From contig NZ_JAQTYM010000001.1 in NCBI RefSeq assembly GCF_028688295.1, positions 51,521-115,520 of the forward strand: a DNA stretch of 64,000 nucleotides, given 5' to 3'. The stretch's first letter is position 1; each line of letters begins with the position of its first letter. Of the stretch, positions 34,058 through 42,379 are shown one piece after another. The notes beneath the pieces were generated by a model, which did no database searches, was not told the origin of the DNA, and saw only the letters and a program-made list of their open reading frames with translations. The DNA comes from Sulfuricurvum sp. (GTDB lineage: Bacteria; Campylobacterota; Campylobacteria; Campylobacterales; Sulfurimonadaceae). A program made the translations under genes and the position numbers.

Positions 34058-34079
34058 TATTCTATACGAGGAGTACATT

Positions 34080-34514
34080 ATGGTAGAGCAATACATTACA
34101 TGGTTGAACGAGCGGGGATTTCACCCTGATGACCTCGAATATCGTGGCTTTAATGGCAATACTCCCTTAATGCTTGCCGCATTAGAAGGTAATGCTATGA
34201 TGGTATCACGCCTTATCGAAGCGGGTGCAGATTTATACGCGATTAACAATGATTATAACGGTGTTTTGTTCAATGCATGTTATTCAGCCTCACCTGAAGT
34301 GATCCGCTTACTCGTCGAAGCAGGAGCCGATATCAATGATACTAATGAAGAGGGGACAACGGCGCTGATGTATGCAGCCTCGGCATCGCGTGTGGAGTGT
34401 ATTAAGATGCTTCTCTCCCTCGGTGCAGATACTACGCTTCAAAATGAAGACGGTTTCAGTGCAATCGAACTCGCTACAAACCGCGACGTATTTTTACAGT
34501 TACGCAGTGCGTGA
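34080..34514 (+). CDS. Ankyrin-repeat protein
   Basis: A 144-residue soluble protein with about three ankyrin repeats: GNTPLMLAALEGNAMMVSRL, NGVLFNACYSASPEVIRLLV and GTTALMYAASASRVECIKML, each followed by an E/LAGADI-type turn. Ankyrin proteins bind other proteins; the partner is unknown, though its place after the peroxidase in the nif region suggests a protective or regulatory role. The start is ATG 34080, supported by GAGGAG; a longer in-frame opening upstream overlaps the peroxidase gene and is not used. The stop overlaps the start region of the nitroreductase-like gene. Confidence 0.85.
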   Translation: MVEQYITWLNERGFHPDDLEYRGFNGNTPLMLAALEGNAMMVSRLIEAGADLYAINNDYNGVLFNACYSASPEVIRLLVEAGADINDTNEEGTTALMYAASASRVECIKMLLSLGADTTLQNEDGFSAIELATNRDVFLQLRSA

Positions 34515-35733
34515 ACAAACTCTCCTAACCCGTGAGTGGGTTGCCGCTAAACAAACCTTTTTGGATTGGGATTCGCAACCCTCGTTATTTAAACACTACC
34601 CCCATTTTTGCTATCGCGTGAGACTCAGCGATCATCCATCCCTTGCTTGGCTGAGAGAAACGCGATGTATTACGGATGAGCATACCGTTGCACTAAAGCC
34701 CTATCGTCGTCTCAATGTCCCCTCCGCAGGTAATCTCCATCCTCTCGAAATCTATGTACAGGTCCGTAATATCACAGGGTTGCTCAGCGGGATTTATCAT
34801 CTTGATGTATTACATGATGAGTTGGTCATGATTCAAGAGATCGCAGGAGAGGGGGTAGAACCTTACGTCGGGATGGAGAAACGCTTTAGCGGGGTAATCG
34901 TGATGATCTCATTGGTTCCGTTTCGATCCTCTTGGAAATATGGTTTACGTGCATGGCGGTATCTCTATCTCGATCTAGGGCATCAAATCGATGCGTTGTA
35001 TGCATCGATACGACATTTTGGGCTAAGTTGTACAAAATTGTCGGTAAACGAAAAACTCAATGCGATCATGGGACTAGGCGCGGATGAGGTGATCGGGGCT
35101 GTTTATGGTGTGGGTGAGTTGGGGGAACGAAGCGTGAAGCCTTTGAGCCTTCCTCTAATGCACGTACAACCAACCGATTACACACAGACCTTGGAGCCTC
35201 TAGCGGTGAGTTTAGCGGAAGCTGGCATTTATACGGAGATGGCAACGCCCATTGTGTATGAGGATTTTTTGAAAATCAATCACACCCGTCGCAGTGCACG
35301 AGAGTTTAATCCAGAGGGGATGAGTGATACGGTTATTCAAGAGCTTATGTCGATACCTGCAGCTGTTTCTTTAGAGATTGCACCCTTTGTTTTTCAGGCA
35401 CACTCTATGCATTTAGGGTTATATCGTAACGGGAAATGTGCCGTGAGTGGAAATTTTAATTCTGAAATAGTCCATCTCCTTTTGGATCAGCGTTTTATTT
35501 CAGGATCAAATATGGTAGTATTAATTTTTGCAGAAAATTTTTGTGCGCAGACCCATATCGAAGCGGGAATCTATGCCCAAGAACTGTATACGTCGTGTGA
35601 ACATCACAATGTAGGATGCAGTGGAATCGGAGCTTTTTATGATAATGAAGCCCTCCGCTGGTCGACAAGAGCGCTGCTCTATGCGGTAGCAATAGGGGGA
35701 AAGAATGATTATCGGAGTACCAAAAGAGATTAA
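34507..35733 (+). CDS. SagB/ThcOx-like nitroreductase-family protein
   Basis: A protein of about 409 residues with two nitroreductase-fold halves. The N-terminal half has PYRRLNVPSAGNLHPLEIYV, the SAGNLHPxE motif of SagB-type dehydrogenases, and GLSCTKLSV. The second half starts TRRSAREFNPEGMSD and includes VGCSGIGAFYD. SagB-type enzymes use FMN to oxidise azolines to azoles, but nitroreductase-fold proteins in nif clusters have no established substrate. The start is uncertain: GTG 34507 is chosen because it overlaps the ankyrin stop; no good ribosome site is visible. It overlaps ald by 29 bases. Confidence 0.75.
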   Translation: MREQTLLTREWVAAKQTFLDWDSQPSLFKHYPHFCYRVRLSDHPSLAWLRETRCITDEHTVALKPYRRLNVPSAGNLHPLEIYVQVRNITGLLSGIYHLDVLHDELVMIQEIAGEGVEPYVGMEKRFSGVIVMISLVPFRSSWKYGLRAWRYLYLDLGHQIDALYASIRHFGLSCTKLSVNEKLNAIMGLGADEVIGAVYGVGELGERSVKPLSLPLMHVQPTDYTQTLEPLAVSLAEAGIYTEMATPIVYEDFLKINHTRRSAREFNPEGMSDTVIQELMSIPAAVSLEIAPFVFQAHSMHLGLYRNGKCAVSGNFNSEIVHLLLDQRFISGSNMVVLIFAENFCAQTHIEAGIYAQELYTSCEHHNVGCSGIGAFYDNEALRWSTRALLYAVAIGGKNDYRSTKRD

Positions 35734-36802
35734 AACGGATGAATTTCGTGTCGGTATGACTCCATCAGGGGTGATGGAGTGTATCAAGGCCGGTCATAGC
35801 GTTCTGGTGGAACGGGGTGCAGGATTAGGGAGCGGTTTTGAAGATACGCACTATCTGATCAGCGGTGCAGTTATTCTCGAAAATGCAGACGATGTCTATG
35901 CAGGTTCTGATATGATCGTCAAGGTCAAAGAACCGATAGAGATAGAATACAACCGTTTAAAAGAGGGACAAATCCTTTTTACGTATCTTCATCTCGCAGC
36001 CGATAAAAGACTCACCGAAGTGTTATGCGAGAAAAAAATTACGGCTTTGGCGTATGAGACGTTTCGACTCAATCGACGGTTACCGTTACTGGAACCGATG
36101 AGCGAGATTGCAGGGCGTATGGCAACACTGTTCGGTGCAGTTCATCTAGGACGTTACAACGGCGGAAGCGGACGGCTTCTCGGCGGTGCGGTAGGTGTAG
36201 AACGTAACCGTGTTTTAGTATTGGGAGCAGGGGTAGCCGGTAAAGCAGCAGCCGATGCAGCGGCAGGTTTGGGTGCTGAGGTGGTGATGATGGATATCAA
36301 CACGGAACGGCTCACCTATCTACGCGATACAATGGCACCCAATGTAACGATGCTCTACTCGACACACGATGCGATAGTCGAGCAGATTAAAACCGCCGAT
36401 TTGATTATCGGTACGGTGCTCCTTCCGGGGGCAAAAGCACCGAAACTCATCACCTGTGATATGCTCTCTCTCATGAAAAAAGGGACGGTTTTAGTCGATG
36501 TCTCCATCGATCAGGGGGGATGTTTTGAGACCTCTCACGCAACAACTCATTCGCATCCGACATTTGAGATAGAGGGAATTGTCCACTATTGTGTCGCCAA
36601 TATGCCGGGGATGTATCCGCGTACCTCGACGGTTGCTCTAACCAATGCGACACTGCCATATGCGATTAAAATCGCTTCAACACCGCTTCCTGCTCTCTTA
36701 AAAGATGAGTTGTATGTGTGTGCGTTAAATACCTATGACGGTGATGTAACCAACGAGGCGGTAGCAACGGCTCATGCAATGGCGTACAAAGGAATACTAT
36801 GA
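35705..36802 (+). CDS. ald: Alanine dehydrogenase
   Basis: NAD-dependent enzyme of 365 residues that interconverts alanine with pyruvate and ammonia. Motifs: MIIGVPKEIKTDEFRVG at the N terminus (substrate Arg), KVKEPI, LHLAADK with the catalytic His, the NAD loop VLVLGAGVAGKAAADAA near 170, DVSIDQGGCFETS and NMPGMYPRTST. Length and order are normal. In a nitrogen-fixing context it may assimilate ammonia into alanine or release it. It overlaps both neighbours, so it is translated within the tpx operon. Confidence 0.95.
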   Translation: MIIGVPKEIKTDEFRVGMTPSGVMECIKAGHSVLVERGAGLGSGFEDTHYLISGAVILENADDVYAGSDMIVKVKEPIEIEYNRLKEGQILFTYLHLAADKRLTEVLCEKKITALAYETFRLNRRLPLLEPMSEIAGRMATLFGAVHLGRYNGGSGRLLGGAVGVERNRVLVLGAGVAGKAAADAAAGLGAEVVMMDINTERLTYLRDTMAPNVTMLYSTHDAIVEQIKTADLIIGTVLLPGAKAPKLITCDMLSLMKKGTVLVDVSIDQGGCFETSHATTHSHPTFEIEGIVHYCVANMPGMYPRTSTVALTNATLPYAIKIASTPLPALLKDELYVCALNTYDGDVTNEAVATAHAMAYKGIL

Positions 36803-37116
36803 GTGAAATAGATAAAGCGCAAGAGATATTAGGGATCTACCGATTTTATAAAATGGATGGTAAACTCTACCACTACGATGAAGATGACCGTCTCGATGAG
36901 CTGTTTGATGCAGTGGTATACGCGATAAACGATTGCGGTATGCTCAAACCCCTCCTACCACGTGAAGAGTTTGTGGTTCCGTGTCGCGGTATTCTGAATC
37001 AAGAACGTGCATGGTTACAGCGGTTCGAGCATCAAGATACCCGCGCTTTTTTCCTGAGTGATATTTATGATTTTTTGAAGCTCTTTACGGGACGGACGAA
37101 GTTACGGGTGAATTAA
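36799..37116 (+). CDS. Small hypothetical protein, nif-operon end
   Basis: A 105-residue acidic soluble protein I do not recognise. Its C-terminal part, QRFEHQDTRAFFLSDIYDFL, resembles the end of the 104-residue protein at 58829-59143 (KQFEDIEFRFLMLSDFYDFC), suggesting a small family. Two Cys are present (NDCGML and VPCRG). It overlaps ald by 4 bases and ends the operon. Its 3' end is repeated imperfectly 650 bases downstream, beyond mazEF. Confidence 0.65.
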   Translation: MSEIDKAQEILGIYRFYKMDGKLYHYDEDDRLDELFDAVVYAINDCGMLKPLLPREEFVVPCRGILNQERAWLQRFEHQDTRAFFLSDIYDFLKLFTGRTKLRVN

Positions 37117-37117
37117 A
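37094..37117 (+). repeat. Direct repeat copy 1 flanking mazEF
   Basis: A 24-base segment ending the 105-residue gene (starts GGACGAAG, ends GGGTGAATTAAA). The second copy at 37762-37785 matches at 21 of 24 positions by my count. Confidence 0.65.
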
Positions 37118-37163
37118 GCTATTTGAAATATGATATACTTCGGATATACATATTTGGAGGCTG

Positions 37164-37412
37164 ATGATGACGGCTATGATTTCAAAATGGGGAAATTCCC
37201 AAGGATTGAGAGTATCCAAAGAGATTATGGAGAGTCTCCATTTATCGGTCGGCGATAAAGTGGATGTCCATGTTGAAGATGAAAAAATCATTATCAAGCC
37301 GATCCGAGATGCCAAAATCAAATACGATTTGAGTGCATTGGTAAACCTAATACCGCAAAACTATACGAGCCAAGAAGAGTTCTCTACATCGATGGGTCGT
37401 GAAGAATGGTAG
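37164..37412 (+). CDS. MazE/AbrB-type antitoxin
   Basis: An 82-residue antitoxin with the swapped-hairpin DNA-binding pattern SKWGNSQGLRVSKEIMESLH and VGDKVDVHVEDEKIIIKP, then a C-terminal tail that would bind and block the toxin. GGAGG precedes the ATG. It overlaps the MazF gene by 7 bases in the usual antitoxin-first order and is likely to repress its own operon. Confidence 0.9.
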   Translation: MMTAMISKWGNSQGLRVSKEIMESLHLSVGDKVDVHVEDEKIIIKPIRDAKIKYDLSALVNLIPQNYTSQEEFSTSMGREEW

Positions 37413-37741
37413 AGAAATACATTCCTCAAAAAGGGGATTTAGTAATCCTCACCTTCGACCCACAAGCCGGACATGAACAGCAAGGTCGCAGACCTGCACT
37501 CATTATCAGCAATGATCTTTTTAATGAACGCGTTGGATTAGCTATTGCCTGTCCTATCACGAATACGGATCGAAAGTTTCCGTTTCATGTCGCGGTGAAC
37601 AGTGAACATTTCAGCGGTTTTATTATGAGTGAGCAGGTTAAATCGATCGATTATAATGCTCGAAAAGTGAAATTCGTTGCCAAAGTCGATGATGAGGTAT
37701 TAAATCATGTATTAGGTTTGGTTGAGAGTATTATTTTGTGA
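37406..37741 (+). CDS. mazF: MazF/PemK-type endoribonuclease toxin
   Basis: A 111-residue toxin that should cleave single-stranded mRNA at short motifs. The family pattern is clear: PQKGDLVILTFDPQAGHEQQGRRPALIISND, of which GRRPALIISN is the core, then ACPITNT, and VKSIDYNARK with the catalytic Arg/Thr surroundings. Length is normal. It is coupled to the MazE-type antitoxin. The pair is bracketed by imperfect 24-base direct repeats. Confidence 0.92.
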   Translation: MVEKYIPQKGDLVILTFDPQAGHEQQGRRPALIISNDLFNERVGLAIACPITNTDRKFPFHVAVNSEHFSGFIMSEQVKSIDYNARKVKFVAKVDDEVLNHVLGLVESIIL

Positions 37742-37761
37742 GTATGAATTTTTAATTTATG

Positions 37762-37785
37762 GGACGAAACTGCGGGTGAATTAAA
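37762..37785 (+). repeat. Direct repeat copy 2 flanking mazEF
   Basis: Imperfect duplicate of 37094-37117 (three mismatches), 20 bases after the mazF stop and outside any gene. Confidence 0.65.
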
Positions 37786-37854
37786 AACTTGATATGTATC
37801 AAGAGTATATTGCATCGATGAGGTTATTATCCTCCTTAAAAAAAGGATTTACCT

Positions 37855-38196
37855 ATGACTTATGCTTCATTTACATCGGAGATCGTCTACGGAGAAACAC
37901 AACCTCTCATCACTCCACTGATTACTAACGAGTTTACCAAAGAGATTCGGATCGTATTTCGATCAGGGCAATCGATGAAAGCCCATAAAACCTCTTTTCC
38001 AATCACAGTAATGATTGTACAAGGTTGTATTGATTTCGGGGTAGGTGAAGATCGTTATATTTTGAATTCAGGTGATGTTGTCGCATTGGAGGGTAATGTT
38101 GTTCATGATCTTAATGCTCTTGAGGATTCTATTGTTCGTTTGAGTCTCCACAAAAGTGACAGTGTCGCTCGGGTAAACGGGGTACTTAAGTTATAA
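37855..38196 (+). CDS. Cupin-domain protein
   Basis: A 113-residue single-domain beta-barrel protein. The two cupin motifs are degenerate: GQSMKAHKTSFPITVMIVQG and LNSGDVVALEGNVVHDLNAL. His residues in the first (KAHK) and second (VVHDL) motifs could bind metal. Substrate unknown. AAGGATT precedes the ATG. It is followed after 7 bases by coaX, with which it may share a transcript. Confidence 0.75.
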   Translation: MTYASFTSEIVYGETQPLITPLITNEFTKEIRIVFRSGQSMKAHKTSFPITVMIVQGCIDFGVGEDRYILNSGDVVALEGNVVHDLNALEDSIVRLSLHKSDSVARVNGVLKL

Positions 38197-38203
38197 TGGC
38201 AGT

Positions 38204-38821
38204 ATGATTTTATGTGACATTGGCAATACCTCGGTTGATTTGTTCATGGATGGCAAACGCTCCAAGCTCAGTGCCGTTGATTTTGACCCATCGATAGTGC
38301 AAGGTGATGTCTATTATATCAGCGTCAATACCTTACTAAATGAACGTGTTCAAAAGCTCACCAATTGGTATGATCTTAGAGTATTTATCGATTGGGATAA
38401 ATATTACCCAACGATGGGGATTGATCGGATTATGGTGTGCGAAGCGGTTGAAGATGGGATCATTGTTGATGCAGGGAGTGCCATTACCGTCGATATGATG
38501 CAAGGCGGTATTTACCAGGGGGGATTCATCTCTTTGGGAGTTCGTGCAATGGAGGATGCCTATGCAAGACTCTCTCCTGCTCTAGATATGTCATTTAACT
38601 TTGAGGTAGATTTGGCTAAAATGGCAAAAAATACCCCTGATGCCCTCACGGTTGGTTTTTTGGCCCCTTTGATCTGTAAGATCGAGAGTTTGGAAAAACC
38701 CGTCTATTTGACCGGAGGAGATGGACGATTACTGTCTCGTTTTATACCCGAAGCAGTCGTTGTCGAAGATTTGATCTTTCAAGGGATGAAAAAGTTGATT
38801 GAAAAAGGTGTTAAATGCTAA
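38204..38821 (+). CDS. coaX: Type III pantothenate kinase
   Basis: First enzyme of coenzyme A synthesis, of the CoaX type typical of Campylobacterota. The 205-residue protein has the ASKHA phosphate loop in LCDIGNTSVDLF, GIDRIMVCEA, the second phosphate motif IIVDAGSAITVDMM and GGFISLGVRAM, and the late adenosine-binding VYLTGGDGRLL. Length is slightly shorter than average (about 240-260), as in related genera. It overlaps hisG by 7 bases. Confidence 0.9.
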   Translation: MILCDIGNTSVDLFMDGKRSKLSAVDFDPSIVQGDVYYISVNTLLNERVQKLTNWYDLRVFIDWDKYYPTMGIDRIMVCEAVEDGIIVDAGSAITVDMMQGGIYQGGFISLGVRAMEDAYARLSPALDMSFNFEVDLAKMAKNTPDALTVGFLAPLICKIESLEKPVYLTGGDGRLLSRFIPEAVVVEDLIFQGMKKLIEKGVKC

Positions 38822-39435
38822 GTGTCGCACTCCCAAAAGGGCGAATTGCCGAAGATACGTTGGAGATATTCGAAACCATCTTCGGAAGCAGTTTTAAATT
38901 TGATGATCGCAAATTGATTTTGCAAACCGAAAATTTCAAATTTTTATTGGTACGAAACCAAGACGTTGCGACGTATGTTTATCACCAAGCCGCAGACATC
39001 GGCGTAGTAGGGCTTGATACTCTCGAAGAGCAAGGATTGGATGTTATCCGTCTTTTAGACTTACAAAAAGGAAAATGCCGTGTCGCTATCGGGATGCGCG
39101 CGGGAGAAAAGCCGGACTTTACGAAAAGTGAGATCAAAGTAGCGACAAAAATGGTCAATATTACTAAACGCTATTTTGCCGAGCGTGCAGTGGCTGCCGA
39201 TATCATCAAACTCTACGGTTCCATCGAACTCGCCCCCCTCGTAGGGCTTGCCGATATGATTGTAGATGTTGTTGAAACGGGGAGTACGATGAAGCAAAAC
39301 GGACTCGAAGTAGTAGAGACGATCATGGAATCAACCACACACTTGATTGCTAATAAAAACAGCTTTTTTGAAAAGAAAAGTGAAATTTTAGACATTTATG
39401 AGAAAATCAATACTCTCCTGTACGGAAAAAAATAA
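38815..39435 (+). CDS. hisG: ATP phosphoribosyltransferase, short form
   Basis: First step of histidine biosynthesis. The 206-residue protein lacks the C-terminal regulatory domain of long HisG, so it should need HisZ as partner. Motifs: SVALPKGRIAEDTLEIFE, the VRNQDVATYVYHQAADIGVVGLD region (split here as DVATYV and ADIGVVGLD), and the PRPP-binding ADMIVDVVETGSTM. It is coupled to coaX. HisZ is not in this window. Confidence 0.93.
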   Translation: MLSVALPKGRIAEDTLEIFETIFGSSFKFDDRKLILQTENFKFLLVRNQDVATYVYHQAADIGVVGLDTLEEQGLDVIRLLDLQKGKCRVAIGMRAGEKPDFTKSEIKVATKMVNITKRYFAERAVAADIIKLYGSIELAPLVGLADMIVDVVETGSTMKQNGLEVVETIMESTTHLIANKNSFFEKKSEILDIYEKINTLLYGKK

Positions 39436-39503
39436 CCAATTCACTATTGATTAACATTCACTATCTACAATCACATTTTATATAAATGAGTTTAAGGATA
39501 GTT

Positions 39504-40019
39504 ATGTCAAACACTTACCCATCGCGTTTAGCGTTTTTATTATTGCTGAGTTCTTCAGCTTTGTTTGCCGATCAGTTTTCCACAACAGAGTATGTTTCTG
39601 TTAGTAAATCACTTCCCAATTATTCTACCATTCAAGAAGCTGTTCCGAGTGAGCGATGCTATGATGTGAAAGAACAAGTGAGCGGAGGGGGAGGTAGTAA
39701 TGATATTATCGGTGCCGTTGCCGGAGGGGCTTTGGGTGGTGTACTCGGCCATCAAATCGGTGGAGGAAGCGGTAAAACAGTTGCAACGGTCGGCGGTGCG
39801 GTTTTAGGTACTCTTGCCGGTCAGAGAGTGGGAAGTACCTATGGAAACACAGCTCCGACTTACCAAATGGTACGAAGATGCGAAACGGTAAATAGCTATA
39901 AAACGCGACAAGTTGTTGATGGATACATCAATTATGCTAAGTTTAAAGGACGAGAAATCAGCGTTGAGAGTTCTACTGCATTAAAACAAATTCCTATTAC
40001 CGTCACTTACAGCTACTAA
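39504..40019 (+). CDS. Secreted glycine-zipper (17 kDa antigen-like) envelope protein
   Basis: A 171-residue protein with a signal peptide (SNTYPSRLAFLLLLSSSALFA) and no lipobox Cys. The centre holds a glycine-zipper segment (about 62-105, IIGAVAGGALGGVLGHQIGG) followed by VGGAVLGTLAGQRVG, as in SlyB and Rickettsia 17 kDa proteins. Cys residues (ERCYDV, RRCETV) could form a disulfide. It is probably periplasmic or outer-membrane associated. ATG 39504 after AAGGA is preferred over an in-frame ATG at 39486. Confidence 0.8.
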   Translation: MSNTYPSRLAFLLLLSSSALFADQFSTTEYVSVSKSLPNYSTIQEAVPSERCYDVKEQVSGGGGSNDIIGAVAGGALGGVLGHQIGGGSGKTVATVGGAVLGTLAGQRVGSTYGNTAPTYQMVRRCETVNSYKTRQVVDGYINYAKFKGREISVESSTALKQIPITVTYSY

Positions 40020-40027
40020 TTTCTTCT

Positions 40028-40054
40028 AAGCCTTATAAAAAGGCTTGGCTTTTC
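40028..40054 (+). terminator. Probable terminator after the glycine-zipper gene
   Basis: AAGCCTT (40028-40034) pairs with AAGGCTT (40040-40046), 5-base loop, followed by GGCTTTTCTC. The T-run is interrupted. Confidence 0.55.
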
Positions 40055-40126
40055 TCTTTGTAACCATTTTTTTAAAGTTTTTTTGTTAAAATCAATACAT
40101 AGTATTTTATTATTTCAGGAGTTTTT

Positions 40127-41122
40127 ATGGCACTCAAAGTAGCGATCAACGGCACAGGAAGAATTGGACTTATCGTAGCGAAAATTATCGCAGCACGTGA
40201 TGATATTGAATTGGTTGCACTCAATACCACGGCAAAACCTGATATGTTGGAATACCTTTTGAAATATGATAGTGTTCATCGCGGTGTAGATGCAAAAGTG
40301 ATCGATGATAATACCATTTCGATTGCCGGGAAAAACGTCCGGATGTTTAGAGAACGTGATATCGATAAAGTTGATTTCGGAAGCTGCGGTGCTGAAGTAG
40401 TTATCGAGTGCACAGGTGTGTTTTTAGATCAAGAGAGCTGTACGAAACATCTTAAAAACGGAATTAAAAAAGTGATTATGTCGGCACCCGCAAAAGATGA
40501 TTCTCCGACTTATGTTTATGGGGTAAACTCAGATGCGTATCAAGGAGAAGCAATTATCTCCAATGCGAGTTGTACTACCAACTGTTTAGGACCGATTTGT
40601 AAAGTTTTGGATGATGCATTCGGCATCGAAAACGGATTGATGACGACGATCCACTCTTATACGAATGACCAAAATATTTTAGATGTAAAACATTCTAAAG
40701 ATCCTCGACGTGCACGTGCTGCGGCACTTAATATGATCCCAACGTCTACTGGAGCTGCAAAAGCGATCGGTAAGGTAATGCCTCAGTTACTCGGTAAACT
40801 CAACGGCTATGCGATGCGTGTTCCTACTCCGGATGTTTCGGTTGTCGATTTAACCGTAAACCTCAAAAAAGAGGTAACCAAGGATGAAATTCATGCTGCC
40901 TTTAATACTGCGTCAGCAGGTGCATTTAAAGGTTTGATTGAAGTAGATAACGACAAACGCGTATCGTGTGATTTCATCGGTTCAACCTACAGTTCGACGT
41001 ATGTTCCTGATATGACCAGTGTTGTAGATGGTAAAACAGTTAAGATTCTGGCATGGTATGACAACGAATGGGGATACAGCAGCCGATTGGTTGATATGAC
41101 TGTTCTAATCGGTACACACTAA
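40127..41122 (+). CDS. gap: Glyceraldehyde-3-phosphate dehydrogenase
   Basis: NAD(P)-dependent enzyme of glycolysis/gluconeogenesis, 331 residues. The NAD loop is INGTGRIGLIVAKI, the catalytic Cys149 is in SNASCTTNC, the His is in TIHSYTNDQ, and phosphate-binding residues are in PTSTGAAKAIGKV. The C terminus WYDNEWGYSSRLVDM is typical. CAGGAG precedes the ATG. It overlaps pgi by one base (TAATG), forming a gluconeogenic operon. Confidence 0.96.
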   Translation: MALKVAINGTGRIGLIVAKIIAARDDIELVALNTTAKPDMLEYLLKYDSVHRGVDAKVIDDNTISIAGKNVRMFRERDIDKVDFGSCGAEVVIECTGVFLDQESCTKHLKNGIKKVIMSAPAKDDSPTYVYGVNSDAYQGEAIISNASCTTNCLGPICKVLDDAFGIENGLMTTIHSYTNDQNILDVKHSKDPRRARAAALNMIPTSTGAAKAIGKVMPQLLGKLNGYAMRVPTPDVSVVDLTVNLKKEVTKDEIHAAFNTASAGAFKGLIEVDNDKRVSCDFIGSTYSSTYVPDMTSVVDGKTVKILAWYDNEWGYSSRLVDMTVLIGTH

Positions 41123-42363
41123 TGCTTACTTACTCTAATCATTTCGACACGCAAACACTTGAAGCTGAAATTCTTGAAAAAGGGTTTGCAGCTGTTAAGC
41201 GTGAAGCAGATTCAGGAGAGATCGGGTACTACCATCTTCCCCTCTCTTCGCAGCCGCTTGTTGAGGAATTGAAAACTCTCTATTATGATATTGATCGTCG
41301 CTTTAATACGATAGCAATCATTGGAATAGGGGGGTCATCCCTTGGGATAAAAGCGATTGAACGACTTCTTCGTCCGAATACTCCAAATGCTAAAAAGCTC
41401 ATTTATCTTGAAAATTCCGACCCGATCAGTATTATGAGCGAGATGAAGCAGATTGATAAATTTCGGACGCTTTTTGTCGTTATCTCTAAATCCGGTGGGA
41501 CAGTAGAAACCCTCTCTATTTTTAAACGTCTTATTGTTAGTTTTGAACTCCCTTTAGAAAATTCTGATCAGATTTTTGTTGTAAGCGATGAGGATTCGAT
41601 ACTTTCTCGTTTTGCGGATGAACATAAATTACGCCGTTTTGTCATTCCGGCAAATGTGGGTGGACGTTTCTCTGTCCTCAGTGCCGTAGGGATGGTTCCA
41701 TTGACGTTGGCAGGGTTTGATACTGCATCTATTTTGAGCGGAGCACAAACTTTTTTAAATCAGTTTTGGAATCGCCAAGAAGATCACATGCTTCAAAAAG
41801 CAGCATTTTATGTCACCCACAGTGAAGCGTATCCGATGAATGTATTGTTCGCTTACTCAGACACGTTTGAAGAGTTTGGGAAATGGGTTGTACAGATATG
41901 GGGCGAATCATTAGGTAAACGCAATGCTCAAGGCTCACGGGTAGGTTTAACACCAATATCGCTTATAGGATCAGTTGATCAACACTCTTTCTTGCAGCTG
42001 ATTATTGAGGGACCGTTGAATAAAACCGTTACTTTTATGCATATTGAACATTCAGAAGAACATTTAATGATCCCTGAACTCTCTCTCAAACATTTGGAAA
42101 AAAGTGATTTCGTAAACGGTAAAAGTTTTAATGACCTTATTAATGCTCAGTGTCACGCAACAATGCAAAGTGTTTTACAAAGCGGTGTTAGTGTAGATGA
42201 GATCGCATGGAAACAAATCGATGAAGCCTCGGTAGGAGAGTTGATTTTGTATTATGAACTATTGACATCATTAAGCGGGGCATTGTTCGAGATCAATACC
42301 TATGATCAACCGGGTGTTGAGATTGGAAAGCAAATATTAGCAGGATATTTTCAAAAGGGTTGA
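41122..42363 (+). CDS. pgi: Glucose-6-phosphate isomerase
   Basis: Interconverts glucose-6-phosphate and fructose-6-phosphate. The 413-residue protein is of the shorter type found in epsilonproteobacteria. Motifs: IIGIGGSSLGIKAIERLL, VVISKSGGTVETLS for the phosphate, GGRFSVLSAVGM, and the catalytic Glu in VQIWGESLGKR. It is coupled to gap. Its stop codon lies in the loop of a long palindrome that probably ends transcription on both strands. Confidence 0.93.
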   Translation: MLTYSNHFDTQTLEAEILEKGFAAVKREADSGEIGYYHLPLSSQPLVEELKTLYYDIDRRFNTIAIIGIGGSSLGIKAIERLLRPNTPNAKKLIYLENSDPISIMSEMKQIDKFRTLFVVISKSGGTVETLSIFKRLIVSFELPLENSDQIFVVSDEDSILSRFADEHKLRRFVIPANVGGRFSVLSAVGMVPLTLAGFDTASILSGAQTFLNQFWNRQEDHMLQKAAFYVTHSEAYPMNVLFAYSDTFEEFGKWVVQIWGESLGKRNAQGSRVGLTPISLIGSVDQHSFLQLIIEGPLNKTVTFMHIEHSEEHLMIPELSLKHLEKSDFVNGKSFNDLINAQCHATMQSVLQSGVSVDEIAWKQIDEASVGELILYYELLTSLSGALFEINTYDQPGVEIGKQILAGYFQKG

Positions 42364-42379
42364 TCCCTTTTGAAAATAT
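42345..42379. terminator. Bidirectional terminator between pgi and the membrane chemoreceptor
   Basis: Perfect 15-bp inverted repeat: 42345-42359 with 42365-42379 and a 5-base loop (TTGAT). The arms contain A/T runs that give a U-rich tail on both strands (ATATTTTC). It overlaps the pgi stop codon and touches the last base of the convergent gene. Confidence 0.85.

Noticed and set aside
33945..34079. Upstream extension of the ankyrin protein inside the thiol peroxidase gene
   Set aside because: The Lys/Arg-rich extension overlaps a conserved coding region; ATG 34080 has a strong GAGGAG site and starts at the first repeat.
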